Source of the DNA: Gammaproteobacteria bacterium
Lineage (GTDB): Bacteria; Pseudomonadota; Gammaproteobacteria; Steroidobacterales; Steroidobacteraceae
DNA: 33,331 nucleotides
Reading direction: 5' to 3'
Assembly: GCA_003137095.1 (NCBI GenBank)
Contig: PLET01000077.1
Span: 10,822-44,152 of the forward strand
Part shown: one piece after another, positions 9,332 to 18,448 of the stretch
Position numbering within the stretch: the first letter of the stretch is position 1
Layout: each line of letters begins with the position of its first letter
Position numbers and translations under genes: made by a program
Notes under the pieces: model-generated
What the model was told of the DNA's origin: nothing
Database searches by the model: none
The model's input: the letters and a program-made list of their open reading frames with translations, nothing else

Positions 9332-11158
9332 ATGAATCGCAAAACCCGCCGCCTTCCGCCGTTGCTGTCCGCGCTAGGCCTGTGCGCCGCGCTGTGCCTG
9401 ATCGATGCCCTCGGCTCGCCGCGGGCGGCCGCGACGGCCGGCGTCAAGGAGGATCTCGACCGGATCTACGACGCCGAATGGCAGCGCTGGCTCACCGAGG
9501 ACCCGCTGCTCGCCACCGAGGTCGGCGATGCCCGCTACAACGACCGCTGGCCCGATCTGTCGCCGGGCGCCCTGGCGCACACCGACGCGATGGACGCGGC
9601 GGCGCTCGCGCGGCTCTCCGCCGTGGATGTTTCCGGGCTCGCCGCGGCCGACCGGCAGAACTACGAGATCGTCAAGCTCGAATTCGAGAGGCGCACGGCG
9701 CGCGCACCGTTCAAGCCCCACCTGTACGACATCAATCATCAGGGCGGCATTCAGACCGCGGACGAGACGGCCGAGATCGCGCCGTTCCGGACGGTCAAGG
9801 ACTACGAGGATTGGATCTCGCGCCTGCGCTCCTTCGGCCGTTATATGGATCAGAACATCGCGCTGCTCGAGGTGGGCATCCGCGAAAAGCGCACCCAGCC
9901 GCGCGTGATCATGGAGCGCATCACGCCGCAGATCGCGGCGCAGCGGGTCGCCGATCCCAAGGACAGCCCGTTCTTCAAACCCTTCACGCAGATGCCGGCT
10001 GCGTTCTCCGCGGCCGACCGCGCGCGGCTCTCGGCGGCGGGGCGTGAGGCGATCGCCGCCGAGGTGCTGCCGGCCTTCGCGCGCTTCGAGCGATTCTTCA
10101 CCGGCGAGTATCTGCCGGCGTGCCGCCGCAGCGTCGGCATCTTCGACACCCCGGATGGCCGGGCGTTCTATCGCGAGCGCATCGCCTATCACACCACCAC
10201 CCATCTCAGCGCCGATGAGATCCACCGCATCGGCCTCGAGGAAGTCGCACGCATCCACGGCCGCATGCTGGAAGTGATGGCCGCGGTCGGCTTTCGCGGC
10301 AGCTTCCAGGAGTTCTCGCAGCAGCTGCGCACCGACCCGAAATTCTTCTACACCGACCCGCAGGACCTGCTGCGCGGCTACATGGTGATCGCCAAGAGCA
10401 TCGATCCGAATCTGGTCAAGCTGTTCGGCAAGCTGCCGCGCACCCCGTACGGCGTGCGCCCCATCCCCGCCGTCAAGGCGCCGAACACCACCACTGCGTA
10501 CTACGAGCCGCTCGCCGCCGATGGTTCGCGGGCCGGCATCTACTTCGTCAATCTATTCAAGCCCGAGGCCCGGCCGAAATGGGAAATGGAGGTGCTGACC
10601 GCGCACGAGGCCGTGCCGGGCCATCACCTGCAGCTCGCCCTGCAATACGAGGAGGGTGCCGGCATGCCGATGATCAGGCGCATGGCCGATTTCACCGCCT
10701 ACGTCGAAGGCTGGGGTTTGTACGCCGAGAGCCTCGGCGATCAGCTCGGGCTGTACACCGATCCGTATCAGAAATTCGGCCAGCTGACCTACGACATGTG
10801 GCGCGCGGTGCGGCTGGTGGTCGACACCGGCATGCACGATGAGGGCTGGTCGCGACAACAGGCCATCGATTATTTCGCGGCCAATGCGCCGAAGAGCGAA
10901 CTCGACATCACCAACGAGATCGACCGCTACATCTCCTGGCCGGGCCAGGCGCTCGCCTACAAGATCGGCCAGATGAAAATACTCGAACTGCGCGCCGCGG
11001 CCATGAGCGCGCTCAAGGATCGGTTCGACATCCGCAAGTTCCACGACGCGGTGCTCTCCACCGGCGCGGTGCCGCTGCCGGTGCTCGAGCGCGTCGTGCG
11101 CGAGTGGATTGCCGTCCAGCAGGCCCAGCCGGCCCAAGCGGGCACACGCGGGGGCTGA
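9332..11158 (+). CDS. Secreted DUF885-family putative metallopeptidase
   Basis: The protein has 608 residues and starts with a basic stretch and a hydrophobic segment (LLSALGLCAALCLIDAL) ending near PRAAA, a probable Sec signal peptide. DUF885 proteins are uncharacterised predicted peptidases. The conserved HEAVPGHH is at residues 425-432 (H425, E426 and H431/H432 are candidate zinc ligands and catalytic residues). Also visible are TTTHLSADEIHRIGLEEV, YYEPLAADGSRAGIYFVNLF and YVEGWGLYAESLG, all typical of the family. ATG 9323 (with an AAGG nearby) and ATG 9305 are in-frame alternatives. I prefer 9332 because a -10-like TAGAAT overlaps the earlier ones. It is divergent from gcvT. Substrate unknown. 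Confidence 0.88.
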   Translation: MNRKTRRLPPLLSALGLCAALCLIDALGSPRAAATAGVKEDLDRIYDAEWQRWLTEDPLLATEVGDARYNDRWPDLSPGALAHTDAMDAAALARLSAVDVSGLAAADRQNYEIVKLEFERRTARAPFKPHLYDINHQGGIQTADETAEIAPFRTVKDYEDWISRLRSFGRYMDQNIALLEVGIREKRTQPRVIMERITPQIAAQRVADPKDSPFFKPFTQMPAAFSAADRARLSAAGREAIAAEVLPAFARFERFFTGEYLPACRRSVGIFDTPDGRAFYRERIAYHTTTHLSADEIHRIGLEEVARIHGRMLEVMAAVGFRGSFQEFSQQLRTDPKFFYTDPQDLLRGYMVIAKSIDPNLVKLFGKLPRTPYGVRPIPAVKAPNTTTAYYEPLAADGSRAGIYFVNLFKPEARPKWEMEVLTAHEAVPGHHLQLALQYEEGAGMPMIRRMADFTAYVEGWGLYAESLGDQLGLYTDPYQKFGQLTYDMWRAVRLVVDTGMHDEGWSRQQAIDYFAANAPKSELDITNEIDRYISWPGQALAYKIGQMKILELRAAAMSALKDRFDIRKFHDAVLSTGAVPLPVLERVVREWIAVQQAQPAQAGTRGG

Positions 11159-11236
11159 CGGCGGTCGGCCCGGCGCCCCGGCGTCCGGCGCCGGCGGCCG
11201 CGGCGGTTCGGCGGGCCGCGGCGGGCCGCGCCGGGC

Positions 11237-11584
11237 TCAGCCGCCCGATTTCTTGGCGGACCAGCCGAGCTTGATCAATTCGGCCACCACCACGTCCCGG
11301 TGGTCGCCCTGGATTTCGATGACGCCGCCCTGCACCGTGCCGCCCGCACCGCAGCGTTTCTTGAGCCGGGTCGCCAGGGCTTGGATGTCCGCCTCGGGCA
11401 GCGCCAGTCCCCGCACCGTGGTGACGCCCCGCCCGGCGCGTCCCTGGGTCTCCCGGCCCACCCGCACGCCGGCGGCCCGCACCGCCCCCGGCGCGCCCTT
11501 CGGACAGACGCATTCGCGCACCGGCCGGCGGCAATTGGGGCACAGCGACCCAAGGCCGGTCGAATAAACGATCCGTGAAGTCAT
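11237..11584 (-). CDS. yciH: SUI1/eIF1-like translation factor YciH
   Basis: This 115-residue member of the SUI1 family is related to eukaryotic eIF1. The bacterial protein is thought to influence start-site fidelity, though its physiological role is unsettled. The N-terminus has a small Cys cluster (CPNCRRPVRECVC, a likely zinc knuckle). The SUI1 core follows, with GVTTVRGLALPEADIQ, LKKRCGAGGTVQGGVIEIQGDHRD and a C-terminal LIKLGWSAKKSGG. The ATG at 11584 fits E. coli YciH; the longer reading to 11824 runs into ispG. It is divergent from ispG with only 31 bp between starts. Confidence 0.93.
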   Translation of the reverse strand: MTSRIVYSTGLGSLCPNCRRPVRECVCPKGAPGAVRAAGVRVGRETQGRAGRGVTTVRGLALPEADIQALATRLKKRCGAGGTVQGGVIEIQGDHRDVVVAELIKLGWSAKKSGG

Positions 11585-11591
11585 GGCGGCC

Positions 11592-11607
11592 ATGATAGCG
11601 GTAGAAT
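11592..11607. promoter_or_regulatory. Back-to-back -10 elements for yciH (minus) and ispG (plus)
   Basis: Minus-strand TATCAT (11592-11597) lies 7 nt before the yciH ATG. Plus-strand TAGAAT (11602-11607) lies 8 nt before the ispG ATG. Four bases separate the two hexamers. This is almost the same arrangement as between gcvT and the DUF885 gene, including the octamer GGTAGAAT. Both mRNAs would be leaderless or nearly so. Confidence 0.5.
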
Positions 11608-11615
11608 GAGCGCCG

Positions 11616-12845
<1,230 letters not shown>

Positions 12846-12862
12846 CCGCGAGGAGCCCGCCC

Positions 12863-13195
12863 ATGAAGGATCTGACCCTGAAAAAGTGCGCGCCCTGCGA
12901 GGGCGGCGTGCCGCCGCTCACGCGGGCCGCCGCCGATGAGCTGCGCGCGCAGCTGCATGCGGACTGGAGCATCGCCGCGGACACCAAGAGTCTGCGGCGC
13001 TCGTTCAAGTTCAAGGATTTCTACCGCACCATGAGCTTCGTCAATGCCGTGGCGTACGTGGCCGACCGCGAGGATCACCATCCGGATCTCGAGGTGGGCT
13101 ACGACCATTGCCGCATCACCTGGTCAACGCATTCAATCGGTGGTCTGTCGGAGAACGACTTCATCTGCGCGGCCAAGGTGGATCGGCTCGGCTAG
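12863..13195 (+). CDS. Pterin-4a-carbinolamine dehydratase
   Basis: The 110-residue protein belongs to the PCD/DCoH family, which dehydrates 4a-hydroxytetrahydrobiopterin during pterin cofactor recycling. The core motif HHPDLEVGYDHCRITWSTHS is complete (active-site His pair and the later His), followed by GGLSENDFICAAKVD. The ATG at 12863 has a good AGGAG 7 nt upstream, unlike most genes nearby. No phenylalanine hydroxylase is in the window, so its role with phhA is not shown; stand-alone copies are common. It converges with ubiI across 28 bp. Confidence 0.93.
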   Translation: MKDLTLKKCAPCEGGVPPLTRAAADELRAQLHADWSIAADTKSLRRSFKFKDFYRTMSFVNAVAYVADREDHHPDLEVGYDHCRITWSTHSIGGLSENDFICAAKVDRLG

Positions 13196-13223
13196 CCGGC
13201 CGGATCGCGGCCACGCCGAATAC

Positions 13224-14453
13224 TCAGACAGGCTCCTGGCGCAGGAACGCCGGGATGTCGCCGTCGAGACCGAGCGCGTGCCGCGCGAATCCCCGCTTCA
13301 GGAACGGCAGCCGGCCGACCGCCGACAGGCCCGCCGAGCGCAGGCCGGCGAGCGCCGGGTTGGCATTGGAGAACAACCGATCCAGGCCGTCGAAGGCCGC
13401 GGCCGCGAGCAGGTTCTCGCTCTTGCGCCAGCGCTCGTAGCGGCGCAGCAGCCGCAGATCGCCGAATGAGCGTGCATCGGCGGCATCGCCCAGCACTTCG
13501 ATCAGCGCTGCGCAGTCCATCAGGCCGAGATTCAAGCCCTGACCCGCCAGCGGGTGCACGGCGTGCGCGGCATCGCCGAGCAGCACGGCATGCGGGCGCA
13601 CATAGTCGAGCGCGTACTGCAGCTTCAGGGGAAAACTCGCGATGGACGTGGTCAATTCGCAGGCACCTAGCACCTCGGCCGAGGCCACCGTCAGTTCCGC
13701 GCCGAAGGCCGCGGCATCCAGGGCGCGCAGCCGCGCCGCTTCGGCGCGCGCCGTGCTCCACACAATCGAGGAGCGGCCGTCGGGCAACGGCAGAAGCGCC
13801 AACGGTCCGCCGGGCAGAAAGCGCTGCCAGGCGGTGGCGCGGTGCGCCTCAGCGGTGCGCACGTGCGCGACCAGCGCATCCTGCTGGTAGGCATGGCCCG
13901 CGGTCTCGATGCCGAGCAGCGTCCGGCAGGCCGACTCGGTGCCGTCGGCCGCCGCCAGCAGCGGCGTGCCGAGCTCCCGTCCATCGCGCAGCCGCAGGTA
14001 CGCACCGCCCTCGTGCACCGCAATGCCCTCGACGGCCGCTTCGATCAGGGTGATCCCCGCGGCGCGCGCGCTTTGCAGGCCCTGCCACTGCAGGGCGCGC
14101 CCCTCGACGATGCAGCCGAGATTCGCCTCGCCGATCTCGGCGCAATCGAAGCTCAGCGAGCCGGCGTCCGCTGCCCCGCTGCCGGACCACACGCACATGC
14201 GCTCATACGGCGCGACGCGCGCCGGCGGTAGGCGCTGCCAGATGCCCGCCTGCTCGAGCAGGCGCTGTGAGGCGCGCCCCAGGGCGAACACCCGCAGGTC
14301 CCAATCGGCGCCTGCCGGCGGTGCCTCCGGCAGGCGCTCGGCGATGAGTGCGACGCGCGCGGCAGCGCTCAGCTTGCGCGCGGCCATCAGGCAGGCGAGC
14401 GAGGCGCCGATCGGGCCGGCGCCCACGATCACCAGGTCGAAGTCGCGGCTCAT
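13224..14453 (-). CDS. UbiH/UbiI/Coq6-family FAD-dependent monooxygenase, probably UbiI (VisC) equivalent
   Basis: The protein has 409 residues and is a flavoprotein hydroxylase of the ubiquinone family. It has an N-terminal dinucleotide motif (VIVGAGPIGASLA), the DG segment AAADGTESACR and the second FAD motif LLGDAAHAVHPLAGQGLNLGLMD. These enzymes hydroxylate the benzoquinone ring in ubiquinone synthesis. In E. coli the order is ygfB-pepP-ubiH-ubiI, and this gene is in the ubiI place, but ring-position specificity cannot be read from the sequence. The ATG overlaps the stop of the preceding ubiH (ATGA). Confidence 0.85.
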   Translation of the reverse strand: MSRDFDLVIVGAGPIGASLACLMAARKLSAAARVALIAERLPEAPPAGADWDLRVFALGRASQRLLEQAGIWQRLPPARVAPYERMCVWSGSGAADAGSLSFDCAEIGEANLGCIVEGRALQWQGLQSARAAGITLIEAAVEGIAVHEGGAYLRLRDGRELGTPLLAAADGTESACRTLLGIETAGHAYQQDALVAHVRTAEAHRATAWQRFLPGGPLALLPLPDGRSSIVWSTARAEAARLRALDAAAFGAELTVASAEVLGACELTTSIASFPLKLQYALDYVRPHAVLLGDAAHAVHPLAGQGLNLGLMDCAALIEVLGDAADARSFGDLRLLRRYERWRKSENLLAAAAFDGLDRLFSNANPALAGLRSAGLSAVGRLPFLKRGFARHALGLDGDIPAFLRQEPV

Positions 14454-15673
14454 GTGAGAGCCACGCCGCGCGCGAGCTTCGGCGTGCGCCGCGAGGCGCC
14501 GCTGCTCAAGGCCGACAGCGCCGATTTCGCCGGCGGCAGCAGATCGAAGGCGAGCAGCCCGAGGTTGCGCAGCTGCCGGACGGGCTCGAACGGATTGGCG
14601 AACACCCGCACCAGGCCGTCGGTGAAGCCGATGATCCCGCGCCGGTCGGCGGCACGCCAGGCATCGTACTCGGCCAGCAGCCCGGCATCGGCATCCGCGC
14701 GGCCGCGGTGTTCGGCGAGCAGCTCCGCCAGGCACGCCACATCGCGCAGTCCGAGATTGAATCCCATGCCCGCGACCGGGTGCAGGCCCTGCGCGGCGTT
14801 GCCGATGATGACGCAGCGTCCCGCGCTGGTGCGACCGGCCACCGTCAGCGACAGCGGGTAGGCCACGCGCCGGCCCACCTTGAGGAAGCGGCCGAGCCGG
14901 AAGCCGAAGCGCCGCTGCAATTCGGCGAGGAACTGCTCATCCGTCCACGCCAGCGCCGCATCGGCCAGCGCGCGGCTGAGGGTGAGCACCAGGGTGCAGC
15001 GCCCGTCGGCGAGCGGCAACAGCGCCAGGGGTCCTGAGTCGGTGAAGCGTTCGTAGGCGATGTGATCGTGAAAGCGCTGCGGCAGCACCGTGGTGATCAC
15101 CGCCGTCTGCCCGTAGTCGCGCACCTCGGCGGCCACGCCGAAGGCCTGCCGCACCATCGATTGCGCGCCGTCGGCCGCAACGATGAAGCGGGCCTCGATG
15201 GCCGCATCGCCGCGCTGGCCGTGCACCGCGAGCGCCACCTTGTCCGCGAGCGGCGTGATGGCGGACACCTCGGCCGGGCAGAACACCCGCACATTGGCAT
15301 GCGCGCGCAGCGCCGACCACAGGCTGCGGCCCAGAACCCGATTCGCCACCACATGGCCCATGGCGGTGAGACCCTGCGCGGCGGCGTCGATGCGTGCGAA
15401 GCCGAAGCGGCCGCGGTCCGAGACGTGAATCCTGCGGATGGGTGTGGCTTCCGCCGCAATGTCCGGCCACACCCCGATGGTCTCGAGAATGCGGCGGCTG
15501 CCGTTCGATAGGGCCGTGGTGCGCTCATCGAAGCTCGGCTGGGATTCGGCCTCGGGCGCAACCGCCTCGATGAGCGCCACCGACAGCCCGAGCGGCGCCA
15601 CGGCCACCGCCAGGCTCGCGCCCACCATGCCGCCGCCGACGATGGCGAGGTCGTAGCGGACCGGCGCGCTCAT
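14450..15673 (-). CDS. ubiH: 2-octaprenyl-6-methoxyphenol hydroxylase
   Basis: UbiH is the FAD monooxygenase that hydroxylates C4 of the ubiquinone ring. It has 407 residues, with AIVGGGMVGASLA at the N-terminus, AADGAQSMVR in the middle, and YERFTDSGPLALLPLADGRC and FGFRLGRFLKVGRRVAYPL, which are very close to E. coli UbiH. The second FAD motif reads GNAAQGLHPVAGMGFNLGLRD, with the NAAQ variant of GDAAH also found in E. coli UbiH. It starts at an ATG overlapping the pepP stop (ATGA). Confidence 0.93.
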   Translation of the reverse strand: MSAPVRYDLAIVGGGMVGASLAVAVAPLGLSVALIEAVAPEAESQPSFDERTTALSNGSRRILETIGVWPDIAAEATPIRRIHVSDRGRFGFARIDAAAQGLTAMGHVVANRVLGRSLWSALRAHANVRVFCPAEVSAITPLADKVALAVHGQRGDAAIEARFIVAADGAQSMVRQAFGVAAEVRDYGQTAVITTVLPQRFHDHIAYERFTDSGPLALLPLADGRCTLVLTLSRALADAALAWTDEQFLAELQRRFGFRLGRFLKVGRRVAYPLSLTVAGRTSAGRCVIIGNAAQGLHPVAGMGFNLGLRDVACLAELLAEHRGRADADAGLLAEYDAWRAADRRGIIGFTDGLVRVFANPFEPVRQLRNLGLLAFDLLPPAKSALSALSSGASRRTPKLARGVALT

Positions 15674-17007
15674 GCGGCCTGCACCAGGGTCTCGATCTCG
15701 TCCGGATCCTTCTCCAGGGCGGCGGTGAGCACCTCGGGCGCGCCCGCGGTCACCAGCACATCGTCCTCGATGCGCACGCCGATGTTCCAGAATTCCCGGG
15801 GCACCTTCGGCGCGGGCCGGATGTAGATGCCGGGCTCCACCGTGAGCGCCATGCCGGCCTCCAGCACGCGCCACTCGCCGCCGACCTTGTAGTCGCCCAC
15901 GTCATGGACGTCGATGCCCAGCCAATGGCCGGTGCGGTGGTCGAAGAAATCGCGATAGGCCTGCGCCTTGAGCAGCCTCGGCAGCCGTCCGCGCAGCAGG
16001 CCGATGCGGATCAGGCCCGCGGTGACCGCGCGCACCGCCGCCTCATGCGGATCGTTCCAGTTGTTGCCCGCGCGCACCTGGCGGATGGCGCAGGCCTGCG
16101 CCTCGAGCACCACCTCGTAAACCGCGCGCTGCGCCGGGGTGAACCGGCCGCCCACCGGGAAGGTGCGCGTGACGTCCGAGGCGTAGTAATCGACCTCGCA
16201 GCCGGCATCGAGCAGCAGCAGGTCGCCGTCGCACAGCGGCTGGTCGTTGTCGCGATAATGCATCACGCAGGCATTGGCGCCGCCGCCGACGATGGGGTGA
16301 TAGGACAGATCGGCGTTGTGCGAGCGGAATTCGTGCAGCAGTTCGGCCATCACCTCGTATTCCATGCGCCCCGGCCGCACGAAGCGCATCGCGCGGCGGT
16401 GCGCGCCGACCGCGACATCGGCGGCGCGCCGCAGATTCGCCTGTTCGGCGCGGCTCTTGTATAGGCGCATGTCATCGAGCACGTGCGACAGGGCGACGAA
16501 CTCCTGCGGACCTCCGGCGCCCTGGCGCGCCTGCGCCCGCAGGCCGTTGACCCAGCCGACCACGCGCGGGTCGAACTCCAGGTGGATGCCCATGGAATAG
16601 AAGATCCGCGAGCGGTCCTCCATGAGGCCGGGCAGAATTTCGTCGATGTCGGCGATGGGAAAGGCGTCGTCCGCTCCGAAGCGCTGCACCGCGCCCTCGG
16701 TGCCGGCCCGGCTGCCGTCCCAGGACTCGCGCTGCGCATCGCGTTCGCGCACGAACAGCAGGTATTCGGCCTGCGGCCGCCCGGGCACCAGCACTGCCAC
16801 GGCTTCGGGTTCGGGGAAGCCGGTCACGTAGTGGAAGTGGCTGTCCTGCCGGTAGGCGTATTCGACGTCGCCGTTGCGGTGGCGCACCGGCGCGGCCGGT
16901 AGTATGGCCATCGCATCCCGGCCGATCACGCGCATCAACTCGCGCCGGCGGCGCGCGAATTCGGCCCTGCCCACCCCGCCGTGCGCGTGATTCACCCGGG
17001 CGCTCAA
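15670..17007 (-). CDS. pepP: Xaa-Pro aminopeptidase P
   Basis: PepP is a cytoplasmic di-manganese peptidase that removes an N-terminal residue preceding proline. The protein has 445 residues. The N-terminal AMP_N domain shows YRQDSHFHYVTGFPEPEAV. The pita-bread domain shows the metal ligands in LLLDAGCEVDYYASDVTRTFP (two Asp), GHWLGIDVHDVG (His), TVEPGIYI (Glu) and IRIEDDV (Glu). The TTG start overlaps the ygfB stop (TTGA), matching the coupling of neighbouring genes. GTG 16995 is the alternative. Confidence 0.95.
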   Translation of the reverse strand: MSARVNHAHGGVGRAEFARRRRELMRVIGRDAMAILPAAPVRHRNGDVEYAYRQDSHFHYVTGFPEPEAVAVLVPGRPQAEYLLFVRERDAQRESWDGSRAGTEGAVQRFGADDAFPIADIDEILPGLMEDRSRIFYSMGIHLEFDPRVVGWVNGLRAQARQGAGGPQEFVALSHVLDDMRLYKSRAEQANLRRAADVAVGAHRRAMRFVRPGRMEYEVMAELLHEFRSHNADLSYHPIVGGGANACVMHYRDNDQPLCDGDLLLLDAGCEVDYYASDVTRTFPVGGRFTPAQRAVYEVVLEAQACAIRQVRAGNNWNDPHEAAVRAVTAGLIRIGLLRGRLPRLLKAQAYRDFFDHRTGHWLGIDVHDVGDYKVGGEWRVLEAGMALTVEPGIYIRPAPKVPREFWNIGVRIEDDVLVTAGAPEVLTAALEKDPDEIETLVQAA

Positions 17008-17570
17008 TGCAATCGCTGCTGCGCCGGGTACACCTGTGCGCGCAGCGGCAGCAATTCCTCGAACACCACCTGGGCCGCGACCCGGATGAACTCCACCAGT
17101 TCGGCATAGGCCTGTTCATTGGACTCGTCGGCGTCTGCGTCATCGCCGGTGGCGCGTGAGATCTCGGTGAAATCGCGTACGATCTCGCCGACGTCGCCGG
17201 ACAAGCCGGACAGATCCGAGATCGGGCCCGCGCCCAGGCCGTACAGGAAGCCGGTGCACCACAAAGCGAGCGCGTTGGCGCGGCCGTTGAGCGGCGATTC
17301 ATCGTCGGGCAGCAGCGGCTCGAATTCCATGCCCTGTTCGCCGAACGAGGTGGAGGTGGCGGTGAACACCTTTTCGAGCACCGCGGCCGACTCCTCGGAC
17401 ATGGCTGCCCCGTCGGGCAGGATCTCATTGACCCAATCCTGCATTTTGTAGGGCGCCATCGAACACAGCGCGCCGCACAGCGACCCATGAGCTTCCGCGG
17501 CATCCGCCAGGCTGCCCGCCGACGCCAGGACGTCCTCGAAGTCCTTGAATCTGATCTCGGACATCATCAT
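17004..17570 (-). CDS. ygfB: UPF0149 family protein YgfB
   Basis: This 188-residue member of the YgfB/YecA-like UPF0149 family is acidic. It shows LADAAEAHGSLCGALCS, LWCTGFLYGLG and ISRATGDDADADE. In Pseudomonas the orthologue has been linked to control of a programmed-lysis and antibiotic response, but its general function is not established. It is the first gene of the ygfB-pepP-ubiH-ubiI operon. Three ATG codons stand in tandem at the start (MMM). A TATCAT hexamer 6 nt upstream of the first favours 17570. Confidence 0.93.
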   Translation of the reverse strand: MMMSEIRFKDFEDVLASAGSLADAAEAHGSLCGALCSMAPYKMQDWVNEILPDGAAMSEESAAVLEKVFTATSTSFGEQGMEFEPLLPDDESPLNGRANALALWCTGFLYGLGAGPISDLSGLSGDVGEIVRDFTEISRATGDDADADESNEQAYAELVEFIRVAAQVVFEELLPLRAQVYPAQQRLH

Positions 17571-17576
17571 TTTCGG

Positions 17577-17582
17577 ATGATA
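17577..17582 (-). promoter_or_regulatory. Putative -10 element of the ygfB-pepP-ubiH-ubiI operon
   Basis: TATCAT on the minus strand is separated by CCGAAA (6 nt) from the first of three tandem ATGs. The spacing places the transcript start at the start codon. No clear -35 is present. Confidence 0.5.
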
Positions 17583-17620
17583 CCGCAGAGCAGGCGGCCT
17601 GAGCCCATTGCATTGCCCCT

Positions 17621-17649
17621 TTGCATTGAAAAGGTCGGCGCTCTATATT
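17621..17649 (+). promoter_or_regulatory. Promoter of zapB-like/zapA/6S unit
   Basis: TTGCAT (17621-17626), a 17-bp spacer and TATATT (17644-17649) form a good sigma-70 promoter. The ATG follows 6 nt after the -10, so the mRNA would be leaderless. The octamer TTGCATTG occurs twice (17608-17615 and 17621-17628), the second copy covering the -35. Confidence 0.65.
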
Positions 17650-17655
17650 GGGCCA

Positions 17656-17886
17656 ATGAGCGATGCCACCCCGAAGTCCGCCGTCGATTTGGAACTGAAG
17701 CGCCTGGAGAAGCGCCTCGAGGACCTGATCATCACCGTGGCTCAGATCAAGGAGGAGAACCGCGCCCTGCGCCAGCGCCAGGAGACCCTCACCTCCGAAC
17801 GCGCCAATCTGCTGCAGAAGAACGAACAGGTGAGGGCGCGGGTGGAGGCCATGATCGGCCGGCTCAAATCCATGGAACAGGTATGA
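17656..17886 (+). CDS. ZapB-like coiled-coil cell-division protein (TIGR02449-type)
   Basis: This 76-residue protein is almost entirely coiled coil: LKRLEKRLEDLI, then IKEENRALRQRQETL, then ERANLLQKNEQVRARVEAMI, with heptad Leu/Ile/Val. Small proteins of this type are encoded directly before zapA in many gammaproteobacteria and are called ZapB-like or TIGR02449. A role at the Z ring with ZapA is inferred from neighbourhood. The stop overlaps the zapA ATG (ATGA). An upstream in-frame start at 17608 overlaps the promoter and was rejected. Confidence 0.85.
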   Translation: MSDATPKSAVDLELKRLEKRLEDLIITVAQIKEENRALRQRQETLTSERANLLQKNEQVRARVEAMIGRLKSMEQV

Positions 17887-18200
17887 ACGACACGGCCTAT
17901 GCCCGGGTGAGCGTGCGGATACTCGAGAAGGAGTATCACATCACCTGCCCGGTGGCCGAGCGCGCCGACCTCCTCGACTCGGCCGAGTTCCTCAACGCCA
18001 AGATGCGTGAAATCCGCGACGGCGGCAAGGTGGTCGGTCTCGACCGCATCGCGGTGATCGCGGCGCTGAACATGGCCAATGAACTGCTGCAGTTCCGTAA
18101 TCGTGACACCGATCTCGATTCGGATCTGGGGGGGCGCTTGCGTATCCTGCGCGAGCGCGTAGAGTCAGCGTTGGCGAAGGGCCAACAGCTCGAGTTCTAG
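17883..18200 (+). CDS. zapA: Cell division protein ZapA
   Basis: ZapA is a small cytoplasmic protein that bundles FtsZ filaments at the division site. The protein has 105 residues. The N-terminal domain shows VSVRILEKEYHITCPVAER and LNAKMREIRDGGKV. The helix LDRIAVIAALNMANELL is a ZapA hallmark and leads into a C-terminal coiled coil. It is coupled to the zapB-like gene by ATGA and followed by 6S RNA, the conserved gammaproteobacterial order. Confidence 0.95.
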   Translation: MNDTAYARVSVRILEKEYHITCPVAERADLLDSAEFLNAKMREIRDGGKVVGLDRIAVIAALNMANELLQFRNRDTDLDSDLGGRLRILRERVESALAKGQQLEF

Positions 18201-18224
18201 TCCCCTTCGCGCACGTTCAAGTTT

Positions 18225-18413
18225 GGCGCTGCCTGCGGTGTTCGATGCGGATCGGGTTACCTCTCGACCCTAATTTGTAAACCCCAGGGGCCATTGCTTG
18301 CTGGCAACATTGTGCAAGTCCGCCTCGAGCGGAAAGCCTTAAGTGCCGCAGTTAGCCCCACCTGTTGCTCAGGTCGGGAGCAACGGTCCAAAACGGCATA
18401 TGCGGGTGGCGCC
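18225..18413 (+). ncRNA. ssrS: 6S RNA
   Basis: 6S RNA binds the sigma-70 RNA polymerase holoenzyme by imitating an open promoter. The region lies between zapA and the 5-formyl-THF cyclo-ligase gene, its conserved location. The ends GGCGCTGCCTGC (18225-18236) and GCGGGTGGCGCC (18402-18413) pair over 12 bp (9 Watson-Crick, 3 G-U). Inside are the family-typical GCCTTAAGTGC segment and a strong local hairpin, GTTGCTC/GAGCAAC. The exact ends are estimated from the closing stem; processing sites cannot be seen. Confidence 0.87.
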
Positions 18414-18448
18414 ATCTCCCTTCGAGGTTGCTTGGGCGGTTGTCCGGG

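Noticed and set aside
11159-11236. Intrinsic terminator between the DUF885 gene and yciH
   Set aside because: The gap is extremely GC-rich and can fold, but there is no T run on either strand and no single dominant hairpin.
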